From an uncultured Bacteroidota bacterium (GTDB taxonomy: Bacteria > Bacteroidota > Bacteroidia > Chitinophagales > Chitinophagaceae), in the NCBI GenBank assembly GCA_903887415.1, contig CAISPO010000016.1, positions 1 to 40,650 of the forward strand: 40,650 bases of DNA, written 5' to 3'. The notes below the pieces were generated by a model that saw nothing but the letters and a program-made list of their open reading frames with translations, did no database searches and was not told the DNA's origin. Positions 15,182-24,786 of the stretch are shown here, in pieces; the stretch's first letter is position 1; each line of letters begins with the position of its first letter. The position numbers and the translations under genes are program-made.

Positions 15182-18100
15182 TCAAATCTTAAACGATTTC
15201 AACCTTGCGTTTTCCAGCATATTCCCGGTACGCTTTAGTACGCCCCAGCTCTGTAGTTGGCCCTTTATCGCCCGCCTTATTGACTTGTATAGTATATACA
15301 ACATCAGCCAGCGGTATATGATTCGCTGCGGTATCAGCCAAACCAATTTAAACAGGTTCTCTCTTTCAAATGCAAATGCCATTATGCCCACAGACAGATC
15401 TACCAGCATGAACAACCCGTAATATTCCAGTATCATCGCTGCATTGCCGGTAACAAGGCCAATGATCATGAACACATCCGCCAGCGGTGCTATCAGCGGT
15501 ATCAGTATCTGGAACACAAGAATATTGGGCAATGCGACCCAGCCAAGTGTGCCATAGTCTTTGTTAAACAGCGCATCCCTGTTTTTCCAGAACGACTGCA
15601 TAACCCCGAAGCTCCACCGGAAACGCTGTTTAAGGAATTGCCCAAGTGTCTCCGGGGCCTCGGTCATAGCTATAGCCTCATTCTCATTTTTGATCAGATA
15701 GCCGGCGCGAAGCATCCTCATGGTAAGATCACAATCCTCGGCGAAAGTATCACTGGTGAAGCCGCCCGCTTCTTCAATTGCCTTCTTCCTGAACAGGCCG
15801 ATTGCCCCCGGCACCACAGTAATGGCATTGATGCTCGCAAACGCGTTCCGGTCAAAGTTCTGGCTGGTGATATACTCTATACTCTGCCACCGGGTAAGCA
15901 GGTTCACTTCATTGCCCACCTTCACATTGCCGGCTACCGCGCCAACTTTGCCATCAATGAAATGTCTTGCCAGCAGTTCCAGCGCATCGGGCATAAGATT
16001 GGTATCTGCATCTATGCACAGCACATATTCCGAAGTGGTTTGCGAGATGCCATAATTAAGCGCCGATGCTTTGCCGCCATTGGGCTTTGTCAATACACTA
16101 ACGCGGCTATTAGTCTTGAATGCCTCTGAGACTTTTGCATAAGTAGTATCCTTGCTGCCGTCATCAACAAAGATGATATTGTAGTTCGGATAAGTGCTTT
16201 TCAGAAGATTGTTTACAGATCGTACGGCATTGATCTCTTCATTATATGCCGGTACTATAATGCTGATCATCGGGCTACCGGCAAGTGGTTGCAGTTTCTC
16301 TTTCTTTTCTTTACGGTATTCTTTGATCGCAAAGAAAGCCAATATCAGTATCCTTAAAACAGATAGTATGATACAGCTAATGAAAAGAAACACCAGCATA
16401 TTGCTGCCCCAATAGCCAAACTCTGCCACGTAGTAGCTGAACTGTATGTAGTAATAGCTGTTGTTCTTAGGCACTGCTGGCATCAGTTGGTCGCGCGACT
16501 CATTCAGCAGGTCTGCAACGGTTGTAAAAGTGTAGCCTTTGTCTTTAAAATATTTAATAATGCGCGGCAACACCTTTACGGTCTCTTCCCGGTTGCCACC
16601 GGCATCATGTAGCAGTATAATGCTCCCAAGCGCTTCCTGCCGCACTACCCTGTTGAAGATAGAATCTGCAGTCACACCTTTTTCCCAGTCATTTGGGTCT
16701 ATCGATTCGCCCACGGTGAGGTACTTGTTTTCCTTTGCGAAGGCCACTGGCTCCAGTTCCTGCATCGTCTCCGGTTCTGAGTCGGCATTGTATGGTGCCC
16801 TGAACAGAACCGTGGAATGCCCGGTAATACTTTCCAGCAGCAAGCGCGTGCCATTAAGCTCCCACAAAGCCCGCTGCCTGCTGATCTCGGCTATATTAGG
16901 ATGTGTGAACGTGTGATTGCCGATCTCAAAACCTTCGTTGTACACCCTCTTTACGATAGGTATGTTATTAAGCGCATTGTTTCCGATCATAAAGAAAACA
17001 GCGGGCACATGCTCCTTACTCAATATATCGAGTATGCGCGGCGTATATCTTTCATCCGGCCCATCATCGAATGAGAGTACTACCTTCTTTGGTTTCTTAC
17101 CATATTTCTTGATTACAAAAATGGACGGCATAGTTTCGTACTCTTCGTTGCTCACCAGGTCTTCGGCTGTATCAACTGTGGTGTTTATCTGGCCGGAGCT
17201 GGGTGTGCTGATCACATCTAGTATCTCGCCTTCCCCTATGTAGTCCACATCGTAGCTTTTATCAATGTTGTGCAGCACACTATAATCAAATGTGTCAACC
17301 GCATCATCGCTCAGGTCTTTGTTATAAAATGACCACAGCCTGCTGTCTGCTGAGCCTAGCCGCCACAACGCTATGCCACCTACATTATACTCAGACGCGA
17401 AACGCATCGTATTATAGTTAGTGGCAGCATCAGTGAAAAAAACGGTATGATCTATGCCATTTTCATCAGCATAGTCATAATGCAGGTTGTAACTGTCCGT
17501 GTCAAAAATAACTTTGGCATCAGATTCGGCCGCAACACTCAAGGCCTCCGCATAAGTCACATCGGAACCTTTATCTCCTTTCGGCCAGTCATAGCCATAG
17601 CCTGCTATCGCCAGTACCAGTTTATGCGGATCAACCTGTTTCACCGCCTCATCCAAAGCCGCTTGTATGTATCGTTGCGAACTTATTGGCCCCGGCTCAC
17701 TACCACCATTATGCTCATCATAAGCCATAAGGAACAAGTAGTCGTTGTACTTCGAAAGCTCTTTGTAATTATAGTCAGTATTGAAAGGCGATACATCCTG
17801 CGTCACGAGCAGATGCAGGGCATGCATACGCGCATAGAGGTCTCTCATAAAGGATACAAGCGGTTCATCTGTGCTTTCCTGCAGTTCCTCAAAGTCTATG
17901 TTCACCCCAGCGAAATGATTTTGCTGAATGACGTTAATTATCTCGCTGATCAGTTTTTCTCTTTTAACATTATCATTGAGTATCCTGTGCAGCGGTGTGC
18001 CATTGAAATCCTCACCGGAAAAATTGGATATGACCGCGACGACCGGCACACCAGATGCCTTGATTATCTCCCGGCCACGAATATCTGTATTCACGATCAC

Positions 18101-18556
18101 AGTATCTGCTGTTGAATCGATAGTCATCCACAACGGCAGCAGCATATTGAGGCTGGAGATATTGTTCTTCAAAGAGAAATAGGCTTGTTCATCGCTGGCA
18201 TCATAAAAACCAGCCCGCACCGGAGCCGTAATGGCCCGCAGGCTATCCGCTTTGCTCACATACCTGATATGCTTTGTTTGCCCGGCCCGGCTGGTTATAT
18301 ACTTGCCAAAGCCATCATACTTTTTATCAATGGCGCTAAGAGCAGCATTCTTGCCATTATTAATAATTGCAGTATAGCCGCCATTGTCATTTTTGAGCTG
18401 CGGTATCGCCGGTACAAACAATTGTTTCATTACCGCAACGCCCAGTATCACCGTTATCACAACAACAATAAACAACACGATACGGAACGACCATTTAAAA
18501 CGCTGCCAGCGCGTAGGTGATTGGGTCAGGAAGACTTGTTTGTGCGGTTCGGGCAT
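15182..18556 (-). CDS. Three-domain GH18-like / NodB deacetylase / GT2 glycosyltransferase
   Basis: A 1124-residue membrane protein from ATG 18556. TM1 is at about 26-43. A periplasmic GH18-like domain (about 110-410) has GVNIDFEE (217-224), with Glu223 as the probable acid but Asn in place of an upstream Asp. A NodB polysaccharide deacetylase domain (about 490-690) has SFDDGP (495-500), HTFTH (548-552), RAPY (586-589) and LLHD (648-651). A membrane segment lies near 718-743. A cytoplasmic family-2 transferase follows with VDDG (797-800), DAD (849-851), ED (940-941) and QRFRW (977-981), then membrane helices. The set matches processive beta-glycan synthases of the PgaC/HasA type fused to trimming and deacetylating domains. 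An exported, partly de-N-acetylated amino-sugar polymer is the likely product, by inference. Confidence 0.9.
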   Translation of the reverse strand: MPEPHKQVFLTQSPTRWQRFKWSFRIVLFIVVVITVILGVAVMKQLFVPAIPQLKNDNGGYTAIINNGKNAALSAIDKKYDGFGKYITSRAGQTKHIRYVSKADSLRAITAPVRAGFYDASDEQAYFSLKNNISSLNMLLPLWMTIDSTADTVIVNTDIRGREIIKASGVPVVAVISNFSGEDFNGTPLHRILNDNVKREKLISEIINVIQQNHFAGVNIDFEELQESTDEPLVSFMRDLYARMHALHLLVTQDVSPFNTDYNYKELSKYNDYLFLMAYDEHNGGSEPGPISSQRYIQAALDEAVKQVDPHKLVLAIAGYGYDWPKGDKGSDVTYAEALSVAAESDAKVIFDTDSYNLHYDYADENGIDHTVFFTDAATNYNTMRFASEYNVGGIALWRLGSADSRLWSFYNKDLSDDAVDTFDYSVLHNIDKSYDVDYIGEGEILDVISTPSSGQINTTVDTAEDLVSNEEYETMPSIFVIKKYGKKPKKVVLSFDDGPDERYTPRILDILSKEHVPAVFFMIGNNALNNIPIVKRVYNEGFEIGNHTFTHPNIAEISRQRALWELNGTRLLLESITGHSTVLFRAPYNADSEPETMQELEPVAFAKENKYLTVGESIDPNDWEKGVTADSIFNRVVRQEALGSIILLHDAGGNREETVKVLPRIIKYFKDKGYTFTTVADLLNESRDQLMPAVPKNNSYYYIQFSYYVAEFGYWGSNMLVFLFISCIILSVLRILILAFFAIKEYRKEKKEKLQPLAGSPMISIIVPAYNEEINAVRSVNNLLKSTYPNYNIIFVDDGSKDTTYAKVSEAFKTNSRVSVLTKPNGGKASALNYGISQTTSEYVLCIDADTNLMPDALELLARHFIDGKVGAVAGNVKVGNEVNLLTRWQSIEYITSQNFDRNAFASINAITVVPGAIGLFRKKAIEEAGGFTSDTFAEDCDLTMRMLRAGYLIKNENEAIAMTEAPETLGQFLKQRFRWSFGVMQSFWKNRDALFNKDYGTLGWVALPNILVFQILIPLIAPLADVFMIIGLVTGNAAMILEYYGLFMLVDLSVGIMAFAFERENLFKLVWLIPQRIIYRWLMLYILYKSIRRAIKGQLQSWGVLKRTGNMLENARLKSFKI

Positions 18557-18562
18557 GGTTTG

Positions 18563-18570
18563 CAAAGATA
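18563..18570 (-). promoter_or_regulatory. -7 box six nucleotides before the GH18-NodB-GT2 start
   Basis: Minus-strand TATCTTTG is a perfect TAnnTTTG box. Only 6 nt separate it from the ATG at 18556, so transcription would begin at or next to the start codon. No convincing -33 element was found. Confidence 0.5.
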
Positions 18571-18604
18571 GTTTTCAATAAGCAGTTTTATTGTACCACT
18601 TGCA

Positions 18605-18630
18605 ATAAAAAGCCCCGGAAACCGGGGCTG
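18605..18630 (-). terminator. Intrinsic terminator of the thioredoxin-like gene
   Basis: An 8-bp GC-rich stem, AGCCCCGG (18611-18618) with CCGGGGCT (18622-18629), has a 3-nt loop and is followed on the minus strand by TTTTTATTGC. It lies 24 nt after the stop codon of the thioredoxin-fold gene and separates it from the three-domain gene. Confidence 0.85.
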
Positions 18631-18653
18631 AGTATTACTATCAACTCCAGGCA

Positions 18654-19268
18654 TTACGCCCTTCTCTTAATACTGCACCCTACCGACTTGGTAGTCTTTG
18701 GATCTACCTCTTTGCCTGCCACCATAGCATTGATCGCATCTTCTATGTACATCTTCTTGTAACCATTAGGATCTCCGGGATTATCATTCATAGCGCCTTT
18801 ATACACCAGTTTATGCTTGCTGTTAAATAAGAACACCTCCGGTGTATGGTTTGCGCCAAACATATCTGCCAGTTTAGAGTTTTCATCTACCAGGTAAGGA
18901 ACTGTATAGCCCTGCTCCTTCGCAAATTTCTTCATTGCCTCGTAAGAGTCTGCCTCCCCGCGCTGTGCCTCATTAGAGTTAATGATCACCATACCCACAT
19001 TGTGAGCAGCAGCATACTCCATTGCTTTCTTAGTGATCGGTTCGTTCTTTATCACAAACGGACAGGTATTGCAGGAAAACATGACCAACAGGCCATTCCC
19101 TTTTTCAGCCCCTTTTAAAGTTGTGCTGCTCCCATTAGCATTCTGGAGTGTTGTTGCAATAGCCGGGAGGTCGTCTCCCGGGTTCATTTTGTCTGCGCCC
19201 TGAGCGAAGGTTGATACCGGAGCTGCTGCGATCATGGCAAATAATGCCGCAAATAGTGTTGTTTTCAT
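18654..19268 (-). CDS. Exported thioredoxin-fold (AhpC/TSA-like) protein
   Basis: A 204-residue protein from ATG 19268; the open frame extends further upstream but lacks a signal there. The signal peptide ends STFAQ (about residue 23). The redoxin fold carries a CNTC active site (Cys66, Cys69) in SCNTCPFV, followed by a cis-Pro region (ANHTPEVFLF). CNTCP with NEAQRG is typical of the peroxiredoxin-like redoxin family found in Bacteroidota envelopes. It probably reduces or oxidises disulfides outside the cytoplasm. It is monocistronic, with an intrinsic terminator downstream. A minus-strand TATTTTTA near 19283 is a weak -7 candidate. Confidence 0.88.
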   Translation of the reverse strand: MKTTLFAALFAMIAAAPVSTFAQGADKMNPGDDLPAIATTLQNANGSSTTLKGAEKGNGLLVMFSCNTCPFVIKNEPITKKAMEYAAAHNVGMVIINSNEAQRGEADSYEAMKKFAKEQGYTVPYLVDENSKLADMFGANHTPEVFLFNSKHKLVYKGAMNDNPGDPNGYKKMYIEDAINAMVAGKEVDPKTTKSVGCSIKRRA

Positions 19269-19320
19269 GTTTATGTTTTTTTGTAAAAATAGTTGTTTGC
19301 AGCAAATCAAAAACTTAAAA

Positions 19321-20727
19321 TTACTTAACACCAAGACTGATATGCTCATCACCGTCGCGGTAAGGCAGATAAGATACGATGAACTGGAACATCTCATCAG
19401 TAGCTTTCATACTGCCATTATTGTCGCGCACAAGCCGCGGCGGGCTGAATGGATTGTTGAGGTTTTGCTTAGTGTTGTCATATACACCCTCTGCCACTAT
19501 GGTACTGCCCTTGGGTATCTTCACCATTTTGTTGAACGTATAAAAGTATTGCCAGTTAAAATCCCACCGGGGTATAGAAATGAGCCTTATAGTATCTCCG
19601 TTTGGCTTTAATGCATAGGCCTTAAAGCTCCTGCCAAGCAAGTGCATATGCGGGTTTACGGTCAAGATTGAAATATCTTCTGGCACCGTATATTGGCTGT
19701 GTACCTGCTTCACGGTATTAGGCTGAATGATGAGGTCTGGCAATACGGGTGCGTTGCCAAATGAGCTAAGTGTCCCAAGCTGAAATTCCTGCAATGGCCG
19801 GTCTGGCGGTGTCTTTGAAAAGAAGATGTTGATGTAAGAGCTATCGGAGATATCGTCTTTGTTGGTGAAGCCATAGTGAAGGTCATTGAGTAAAAAAACC
19901 CCTTTGCGCGGCAGTTTGTATCCGCCTATGCCATTTGGATATACCTGCCCTACTGCGCCGGGCAGATAATTGACCACTGACTTTTGCAGTACCGGATAAG
20001 TGCCATCATCATTCGGCAGGTCCAGCCGCTGAAACGCTTCTAATAACTTTGCAGTATCTGCCTGCATATCCAGCGCCCGCTCGCCTCCATATACGTCTTT
20101 CTTCTTATCGAACTCGTAAGATATGAGGTCGCCGTTCACGTGATGCACTACATTGCTTTTACCGGGTACAAATTCAATAAGGCTGGCAAAAGTATCGCGG
20201 GGCAATTCAAAGGGAACCTTAACCAAAAGAAACCGGTCACTGCTGTTTGCTTTCAGAAAATACGGCTGCACGGCAATCCTCATATCAGGTGTGCCATTTT
20301 CAGAGCCGTTAGGATATTTTGGCAAGGGAGGCATCTTATCAGCAGGCCCTTGCGGCGCACCTTCATCCGCCCACTTTCCCAATATCTTTATATCCCGCTC
20401 GCTAAGGATACGCTCACCTTTAAAAGAAGTATAATGCGGATCCGCAGGCCATGGCGGCATTATGCGCTCCTTCGTTACATATGCGCTGGCTCCCGCATTT
20501 TTTCTTGCATCTTCATAAGTAACCAGTGAAAAATGCGCAGTCCCGCCGGGCCGGTGGCAAATAGCGCAATTGCCATACAATATAGGGGCCACGTGCTCCG
20601 TAAATGTCACTGTAGCCGGAATTCGCCCGCCGTCGTTACATGCAGCATACGATAACGCTAGTATTCCAGCGATGTATATCGCAACACGCCGCACATTCAA
20701 CGCTATATTTGTTCTCCCTCTATTCAT
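19321..20727 (-). CDS. Cytochrome c-fused copper type II (PHM-like) monooxygenase lipoprotein
   Basis: A 468-residue protein from ATG 20727 (20733 is an alternative two codons earlier). The lipobox cysteine is Cys30 (LSYAAC). One heme c site, CAICH (54-58), is followed by a peptidylglycine-hydroxylase-like two-domain region with a full copper ligand set. His195-His196 (VVHHVN) and His284 (DLHYGF) fit the first copper; His360-x-His362 (NPHMHLLG) and Met446 (TDEMF) fit the second. The family hydroxylates with ascorbate as reductant in animals; the bacterial substrate is unknown, and the heme could feed electrons internally. It overlaps yihY by 8 nt, forming the third gene of the DPP IV operon. 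Confidence 0.83.
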   Translation of the reverse strand: MNRGRTNIALNVRRVAIYIAGILALSYAACNDGGRIPATVTFTEHVAPILYGNCAICHRPGGTAHFSLVTYEDARKNAGASAYVTKERIMPPWPADPHYTSFKGERILSERDIKILGKWADEGAPQGPADKMPPLPKYPNGSENGTPDMRIAVQPYFLKANSSDRFLLVKVPFELPRDTFASLIEFVPGKSNVVHHVNGDLISYEFDKKKDVYGGERALDMQADTAKLLEAFQRLDLPNDDGTYPVLQKSVVNYLPGAVGQVYPNGIGGYKLPRKGVFLLNDLHYGFTNKDDISDSSYINIFFSKTPPDRPLQEFQLGTLSSFGNAPVLPDLIIQPNTVKQVHSQYTVPEDISILTVNPHMHLLGRSFKAYALKPNGDTIRLISIPRWDFNWQYFYTFNKMVKIPKGSTIVAEGVYDNTKQNLNNPFSPPRLVRDNNGSMKATDEMFQFIVSYLPYRDGDEHISLGVK

Positions 20728-21643
20728 TTTCATTGCGCGATAACTGGCCAAGCATTATGCTCACATTCAGCTCATAACCCAGCAAGATGATATTTGTATT
20801 GAGCCACACCCACACCATGAAGGCGATAAGGGAACCGATGGATCCATAAACCTTATTATAATTCAGGAAATTATTGACCAGGAAAAAGAAAATGGCCGTT
20901 GCGATCACCGAAGCTATTGTAGCAAACACAGAGCCGGCAGAAACAAACTTTATCTTCACGGTAAGCGAGGAACCGTAAGTATATATAAGCGATATAGCGA
21001 TAAATAACAGCGCTGCCAGTATCACAAAACTGATCACTTTCAATGCGACAATGCTATGAAATGTTTTCAGCACTATAGGGTTTAGCTTGGAGCTTTGATA
21101 TACTAGTACAGCAAAAGCAATGATGCTGACAGCTATCAACATAATGGTAAGTTGTATAGCGGTCCATCTGCGCTGAAAACCGGTTCTTTTTTTGTACAGT
21201 GCGAGGCTTTTGTCGAAGCTGCGCATGAGGCCCATCACACCATTTGAAGAAAAGAACAGCACGAGTATGATACCAAATGAAAGTACGTTGTGATGCTGCT
21301 TATACATAAATTCTTTCATTACATCCCGCACGCTTACATATATATTGTGATTGGGCGTGATCAGTTTTATCGAGTTTAGTATCGCCTGTTCTACATTGCT
21401 TACCGGCAGGTACGGCAGCAGCGAGAACAGGAATAAAAAGGTGGGCGGCAAAGCCATGAGAAAATTATAAGTAACCGCGGCTGCACGTTCCTGTAACTTC
21501 AAAGTCCTTATTTCCCAAACAAAAAAACGGACCACATCATATAAAGAGGCACCCCTCATGCCGGGAAGAATTACATTATGCGCCTTCCGGGAAAGAAAGC
21601 GCGCCAGCACCGATTTGCGAACATTAAACTCAAGTCTGGTCAT
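20720..21643 (-). CDS. YihY/BrkB family membrane protein
   Basis: A 307-residue protein. The family signature is clear: LQERAAAVTYNFLMALPPTFLFLFSLLPYLP near residues 51-81, then the GVMGLMRSFDKSL segment and a C-terminal YGSIGSLIAFMVWVWLNTNIILLGYELN. Six membrane helices are likely. Once annotated as RNase BN, the family is now regarded as an inner-membrane protein or transporter of unknown substrate. It starts 5 nt after the DPP IV stop and overlaps the monooxygenase gene by 8 nt, so the three are one operon. A common biological role is not obvious. Confidence 0.93.
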   Translation of the reverse strand: MTRLEFNVRKSVLARFLSRKAHNVILPGMRGASLYDVVRFFVWEIRTLKLQERAAAVTYNFLMALPPTFLFLFSLLPYLPVSNVEQAILNSIKLITPNHNIYVSVRDVMKEFMYKQHHNVLSFGIILVLFFSSNGVMGLMRSFDKSLALYKKRTGFQRRWTAIQLTIMLIAVSIIAFAVLVYQSSKLNPIVLKTFHSIVALKVISFVILAALLFIAISLIYTYGSSLTVKIKFVSAGSVFATIASVIATAIFFFLVNNFLNYNKVYGSIGSLIAFMVWVWLNTNIILLGYELNVSIMLGQLSRNENE

Positions 21644-21648
21644 CCCAT

Positions 21649-23820
21649 TTACAGGTTCTTCAAAATAAAATCCGTCATCCGCTTATAAAGCTGGTGCCGA
21701 GTATTGCCACCAGATATGCCGTGCGCCTTGTCCGGGTAGTATTCGCTTTCAAATTCTTTATCGGCATTTATCAATGCCGCGGTAAGCATTACCGAATTTT
21801 GAAAATGCACATTGTCGTCTCCCGTGCCGTGTATAAGCAGGAAGTTCCCTTTTAGCTTATCGGCCATTTTCTCCGGTGCGTTGTCGTCATAACCACCGGG
21901 GTTTTCCTGCGGGGTACGCATGTACCGTTCTGTGTAGATATTATCGTAATAACGCCAGTTGGTAACCGGGGCCACAGCTATAGCTGTTTTAAATACATCA
22001 TTACCCTTGAGCAGGCAGGTGCTGCTCATAAACCCGCCATAGCTCCATCCCCAAATACCAATTCGGCTTTTGTCCACATAGTTCAACTTGCCAAGTTCTT
22101 TCGCTACCGCAATCTGATCGTCGCTTTCCATCTTTCCCAGTTGCAGGTAGGTCTTTTTCCTGAATTCCTCACCGCGAAAGCCAGTGCCCGTGCCATCAGC
22201 GCATACCACTATATAACCTTTCTGTGCCAGCATCTGATGCCAGAAATAGTTGCCCAGCGGAAAACGGTCAGCCACTTCCTGCGATCCAGGCCCGCTGTAT
22301 TGGTACATCAACACTGGGTATTTTTTAGTGCTATCGAAGCCTGGCGGTGTTATCATCCAGCCATTGAGCATTTCGTCTGTACCCTTTACTTTAATTAAGT
22401 GAATAGCGCCCATTGCATATTCCTTCATCTTGTCTTCAAGGTCTTTATTATCCTCCAGTGTGCGTATGATCTTGCCTTTGTCATCGCGCAGATAATAGAC
22501 CGGTGGTTTATTAAGCTGTGAATATTTATCCACGAAGTAGCTATAGCCTTCGCAGGGTGTTATGGAGTGGGTTCCTTTTTCCGGGGTCAGACACTTATCT
22601 TTCTTGCCGTTCAACTGTACCACATACAGTTGCCTTTCGAGCGGTGAGTTTTCTGCAGCGGTGTAGTACACAAGCTGGTTCTCGATATCCACACCCACCA
22701 GCGCATCCACATCAAAAAGGCCTTCGGTAAGATCCTTTAATTTCAGTGTCTGCCAGTCCCACATAAACAAATGGCTGTATCCTGCCTTTTCATTCTTCAC
22801 GATCATGGAGTGGCCATCTGGCAGAAAAGTGATCTCATCGTTTATGTTGATGTAGTATTTATTGTTGTCGCTATAAATAGTGCTGGTGCCCCCATCGGTT
22901 GCATCGGTCAGCAGTAGCTCCAGGTTATTCTGAAGCCTGTTAAGGCGGTAAATGCACAGCTTAGATGGATTGGCAGTCCACTTTATACGCGGTATATACT
23001 GGTCGGTCTCCCCGGTATTAGTAACAATTGTATTTCCGGTTTGTACATTGAATATTTTGATCTGCACCACGGAGTTGCGCTCACCTGCTTTGGGGTACTT
23101 ATAGGTATATTGTTCCGGGTAAAGGCCTGTGTATTTTGCCAGCGTATATTCCGGCACCAGGCTTTCATCAAACCTATAGAACGCGAGGTAGCTGCCATCC
23201 TTTGACCATTCAAACGCCTGTGTAAAGGAAAATTCCTCTTCATACACCCAGTCGCAATTGCCATTGATGATCTTGTTCTTCTCGCCATCGCTGGTCACCT
23301 GCACCAGTTTATCATTCACAAGGTCTTTGTAATACAGGTTATTATTCTTTACAAAAGCCACCTTTTTACCATCCGGTGAAAACGTAGCATGAAGTATTTT
23401 ATCAGCATCCACCAGCTTTAGCCCCCCGGTTGCAATGTCCAGCACATATACGTGGTAGGAAGCGGAATGCCGATAGATGTGCTCTGCCTCCACAGACAGC
23501 AGCAATTTTTGTTCGTCCTTGCTGAATTTGTACTCTTCTATGTTCAGGTCTTTGCCATCAGTACCCTTCAGGGTATTGGTATAAATGTTCTTCTCCATCT
23601 TGCCCGTCTCCAGGTCATACATGCGGATGCTTTGATGGCCACCGTCCACATCTGTCTGTGTGTAGTGGTCGCCGTCCTTCATGGCATTGAAGCCGGGGAC
23701 ACTCTTTACATTAAAGGTATTGTTCTTATAGAGATCGTCAATGGTAATTTGTTTTGTGCCTTGTGCAAATAGCACCTGTGCAAAAAACACGATAAAAACC
23801 AGCGATAAAATTGTGCGCAT
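21649..23820 (-). CDS. Dipeptidyl peptidase IV (S9 family prolyl peptidase)
   Basis: A 723-residue protein with a signal peptide (ending LFAQG, about residue 19). The N-terminal eight-bladed propeller region contains the DPP IV Glu motif (NCDWVYEEEF), which binds the substrate N-terminus. The C-terminal alpha/beta hydrolase domain has Ser593 in GWSYGG, Asp668/669 in HGTGDDNVHFQ and His700 in DKAHGI. It removes Xaa-Pro or Xaa-Ala dipeptides from peptides in the periplasm or on the surface. It is the first gene of the operon with yihY and the heme/copper monooxygenase. Confidence 0.95.
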   Translation of the reverse strand: MRTILSLVFIVFFAQVLFAQGTKQITIDDLYKNNTFNVKSVPGFNAMKDGDHYTQTDVDGGHQSIRMYDLETGKMEKNIYTNTLKGTDGKDLNIEEYKFSKDEQKLLLSVEAEHIYRHSASYHVYVLDIATGGLKLVDADKILHATFSPDGKKVAFVKNNNLYYKDLVNDKLVQVTSDGEKNKIINGNCDWVYEEEFSFTQAFEWSKDGSYLAFYRFDESLVPEYTLAKYTGLYPEQYTYKYPKAGERNSVVQIKIFNVQTGNTIVTNTGETDQYIPRIKWTANPSKLCIYRLNRLQNNLELLLTDATDGGTSTIYSDNNKYYININDEITFLPDGHSMIVKNEKAGYSHLFMWDWQTLKLKDLTEGLFDVDALVGVDIENQLVYYTAAENSPLERQLYVVQLNGKKDKCLTPEKGTHSITPCEGYSYFVDKYSQLNKPPVYYLRDDKGKIIRTLEDNKDLEDKMKEYAMGAIHLIKVKGTDEMLNGWMITPPGFDSTKKYPVLMYQYSGPGSQEVADRFPLGNYFWHQMLAQKGYIVVCADGTGTGFRGEEFRKKTYLQLGKMESDDQIAVAKELGKLNYVDKSRIGIWGWSYGGFMSSTCLLKGNDVFKTAIAVAPVTNWRYYDNIYTERYMRTPQENPGGYDDNAPEKMADKLKGNFLLIHGTGDDNVHFQNSVMLTAALINADKEFESEYYPDKAHGISGGNTRHQLYKRMTDFILKNL

Positions 23821-23857
23821 AGATAAGTGTTATATCGCGTAAAAATACTACACAATA

Positions 23858-24709
23858 TTACACTTTCACTTCTTCCAGCTCCTTTATTTCGCTATCCGTC
23901 AGCACCAGATCTGCTGCTTTAACATTTTCTTCAACATGGCTCACTTTCGAAGTGCCCGGTATGAGTAGGATATTGGGGTAATGATGGTATAACCAGCTTA
24001 GCGCCACCTGCTGCTCACTGGCATTATGCCTTGCACCTATCTCCTTTAGTTTTTCCACAAAAAGTATGTTGCCGGCATTTATCGGATTCCAGGGAATGAA
24101 AGCAATGTCGTGCTCACTGCAATATTGCAGTTCTTTCTCCCAGTTGCGATAAACAATACTATACTTGTTTTGCAGCGACACGATTTCTACAAACTCTTTT
24201 GCTTTCTCTATATCTGCAATACTCACTTCCGAAAGGCCGATATGTTTTATTAACCCTTCCTTCTGCGCCTGCTGTAAAAAAGTAAGTGTTTTTTCAAATG
24301 GTACCTTTGGGTCAATCCTATGAAGTTGGTAAAGGTCTATCCTATCCACCTTCAGTCGTTTCAGGCTGCCTTCCAGGGCCTTCTTCAGATGATCGGGATG
24401 GCTGTTGATATGCCACTCATTAGGGCCGGTGCGCATAAAACCACCTTTAGTAGCAATGACCATACCCGCAGGATACGGATACAGCGCTTCCGCAATAAGC
24501 TCTTCAGATACATAAGGCCCATAACTGTCGGCAGTATCTATGAAGTTAACACCCAGGGCTGGCAGGCTTTGCAGCACTTTGATAGCCTGATCTCTGTGTT
24601 CGGGCTGGCCCCATATTCCTTTACCGGTAATGCGCATAGCGCCATATCCCATGCGGTTCAGCGTAAGATCACCACCTATTCTGAATGTCTTATTTGTTGC
24701 GTTGTTCAT
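23858..24709 (-). CDS. Aldo/keto reductase
   Basis: A 283-residue protein from ATG 24709; the frame opens seven codons earlier at a TTG that overlaps the promoter box. The AKR tetrad is complete: Asp58 (FIDTADSYG), Tyr63, Lys88 (IATKGG) and His130 (LYQLHRID). A C-terminal IPGTSKVSHVEENV motif binds the NADPH phosphate. Shape and motifs match the YdbC/YeaE-like branch of NADPH-dependent reductases, which act on aldehydes and ketones. The exact substrate cannot be read. It stands apart from the DPP IV operon by 37 nt and has its own promoter. Confidence 0.93.
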   Translation of the reverse strand: MNNATNKTFRIGGDLTLNRMGYGAMRITGKGIWGQPEHRDQAIKVLQSLPALGVNFIDTADSYGPYVSEELIAEALYPYPAGMVIATKGGFMRTGPNEWHINSHPDHLKKALEGSLKRLKVDRIDLYQLHRIDPKVPFEKTLTFLQQAQKEGLIKHIGLSEVSIADIEKAKEFVEIVSLQNKYSIVYRNWEKELQYCSEHDIAFIPWNPINAGNILFVEKLKEIGARHNASEQQVALSWLYHHYPNILLIPGTSKVSHVEENVKAADLVLTDSEIKELEEVKV

Positions 24710-24727
24710 GATGCCCGTTTTAGAGCG

Positions 24728-24735
24728 CAAAGGTA
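24728..24735 (-). promoter_or_regulatory. -7 box of the aldo/keto reductase gene
   Basis: Minus-strand TACCTTTG matches TAnnTTTG and ends 18 nt before the ATG at 24709. No clear -33 element was found at the right distance. Confidence 0.5.
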
Positions 24736-24786
24736 ATGGTAGCGCGACAAAACGAATCGAAATGGCAAATTATTGCAGGCACGAAA

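Noticed and set aside
17447..18520. Long plus-strand frames opposite the GH18-NodB-GT2 gene
   Set aside because: Antisense shadows of a well-supported three-domain gene; no promoter or motif.
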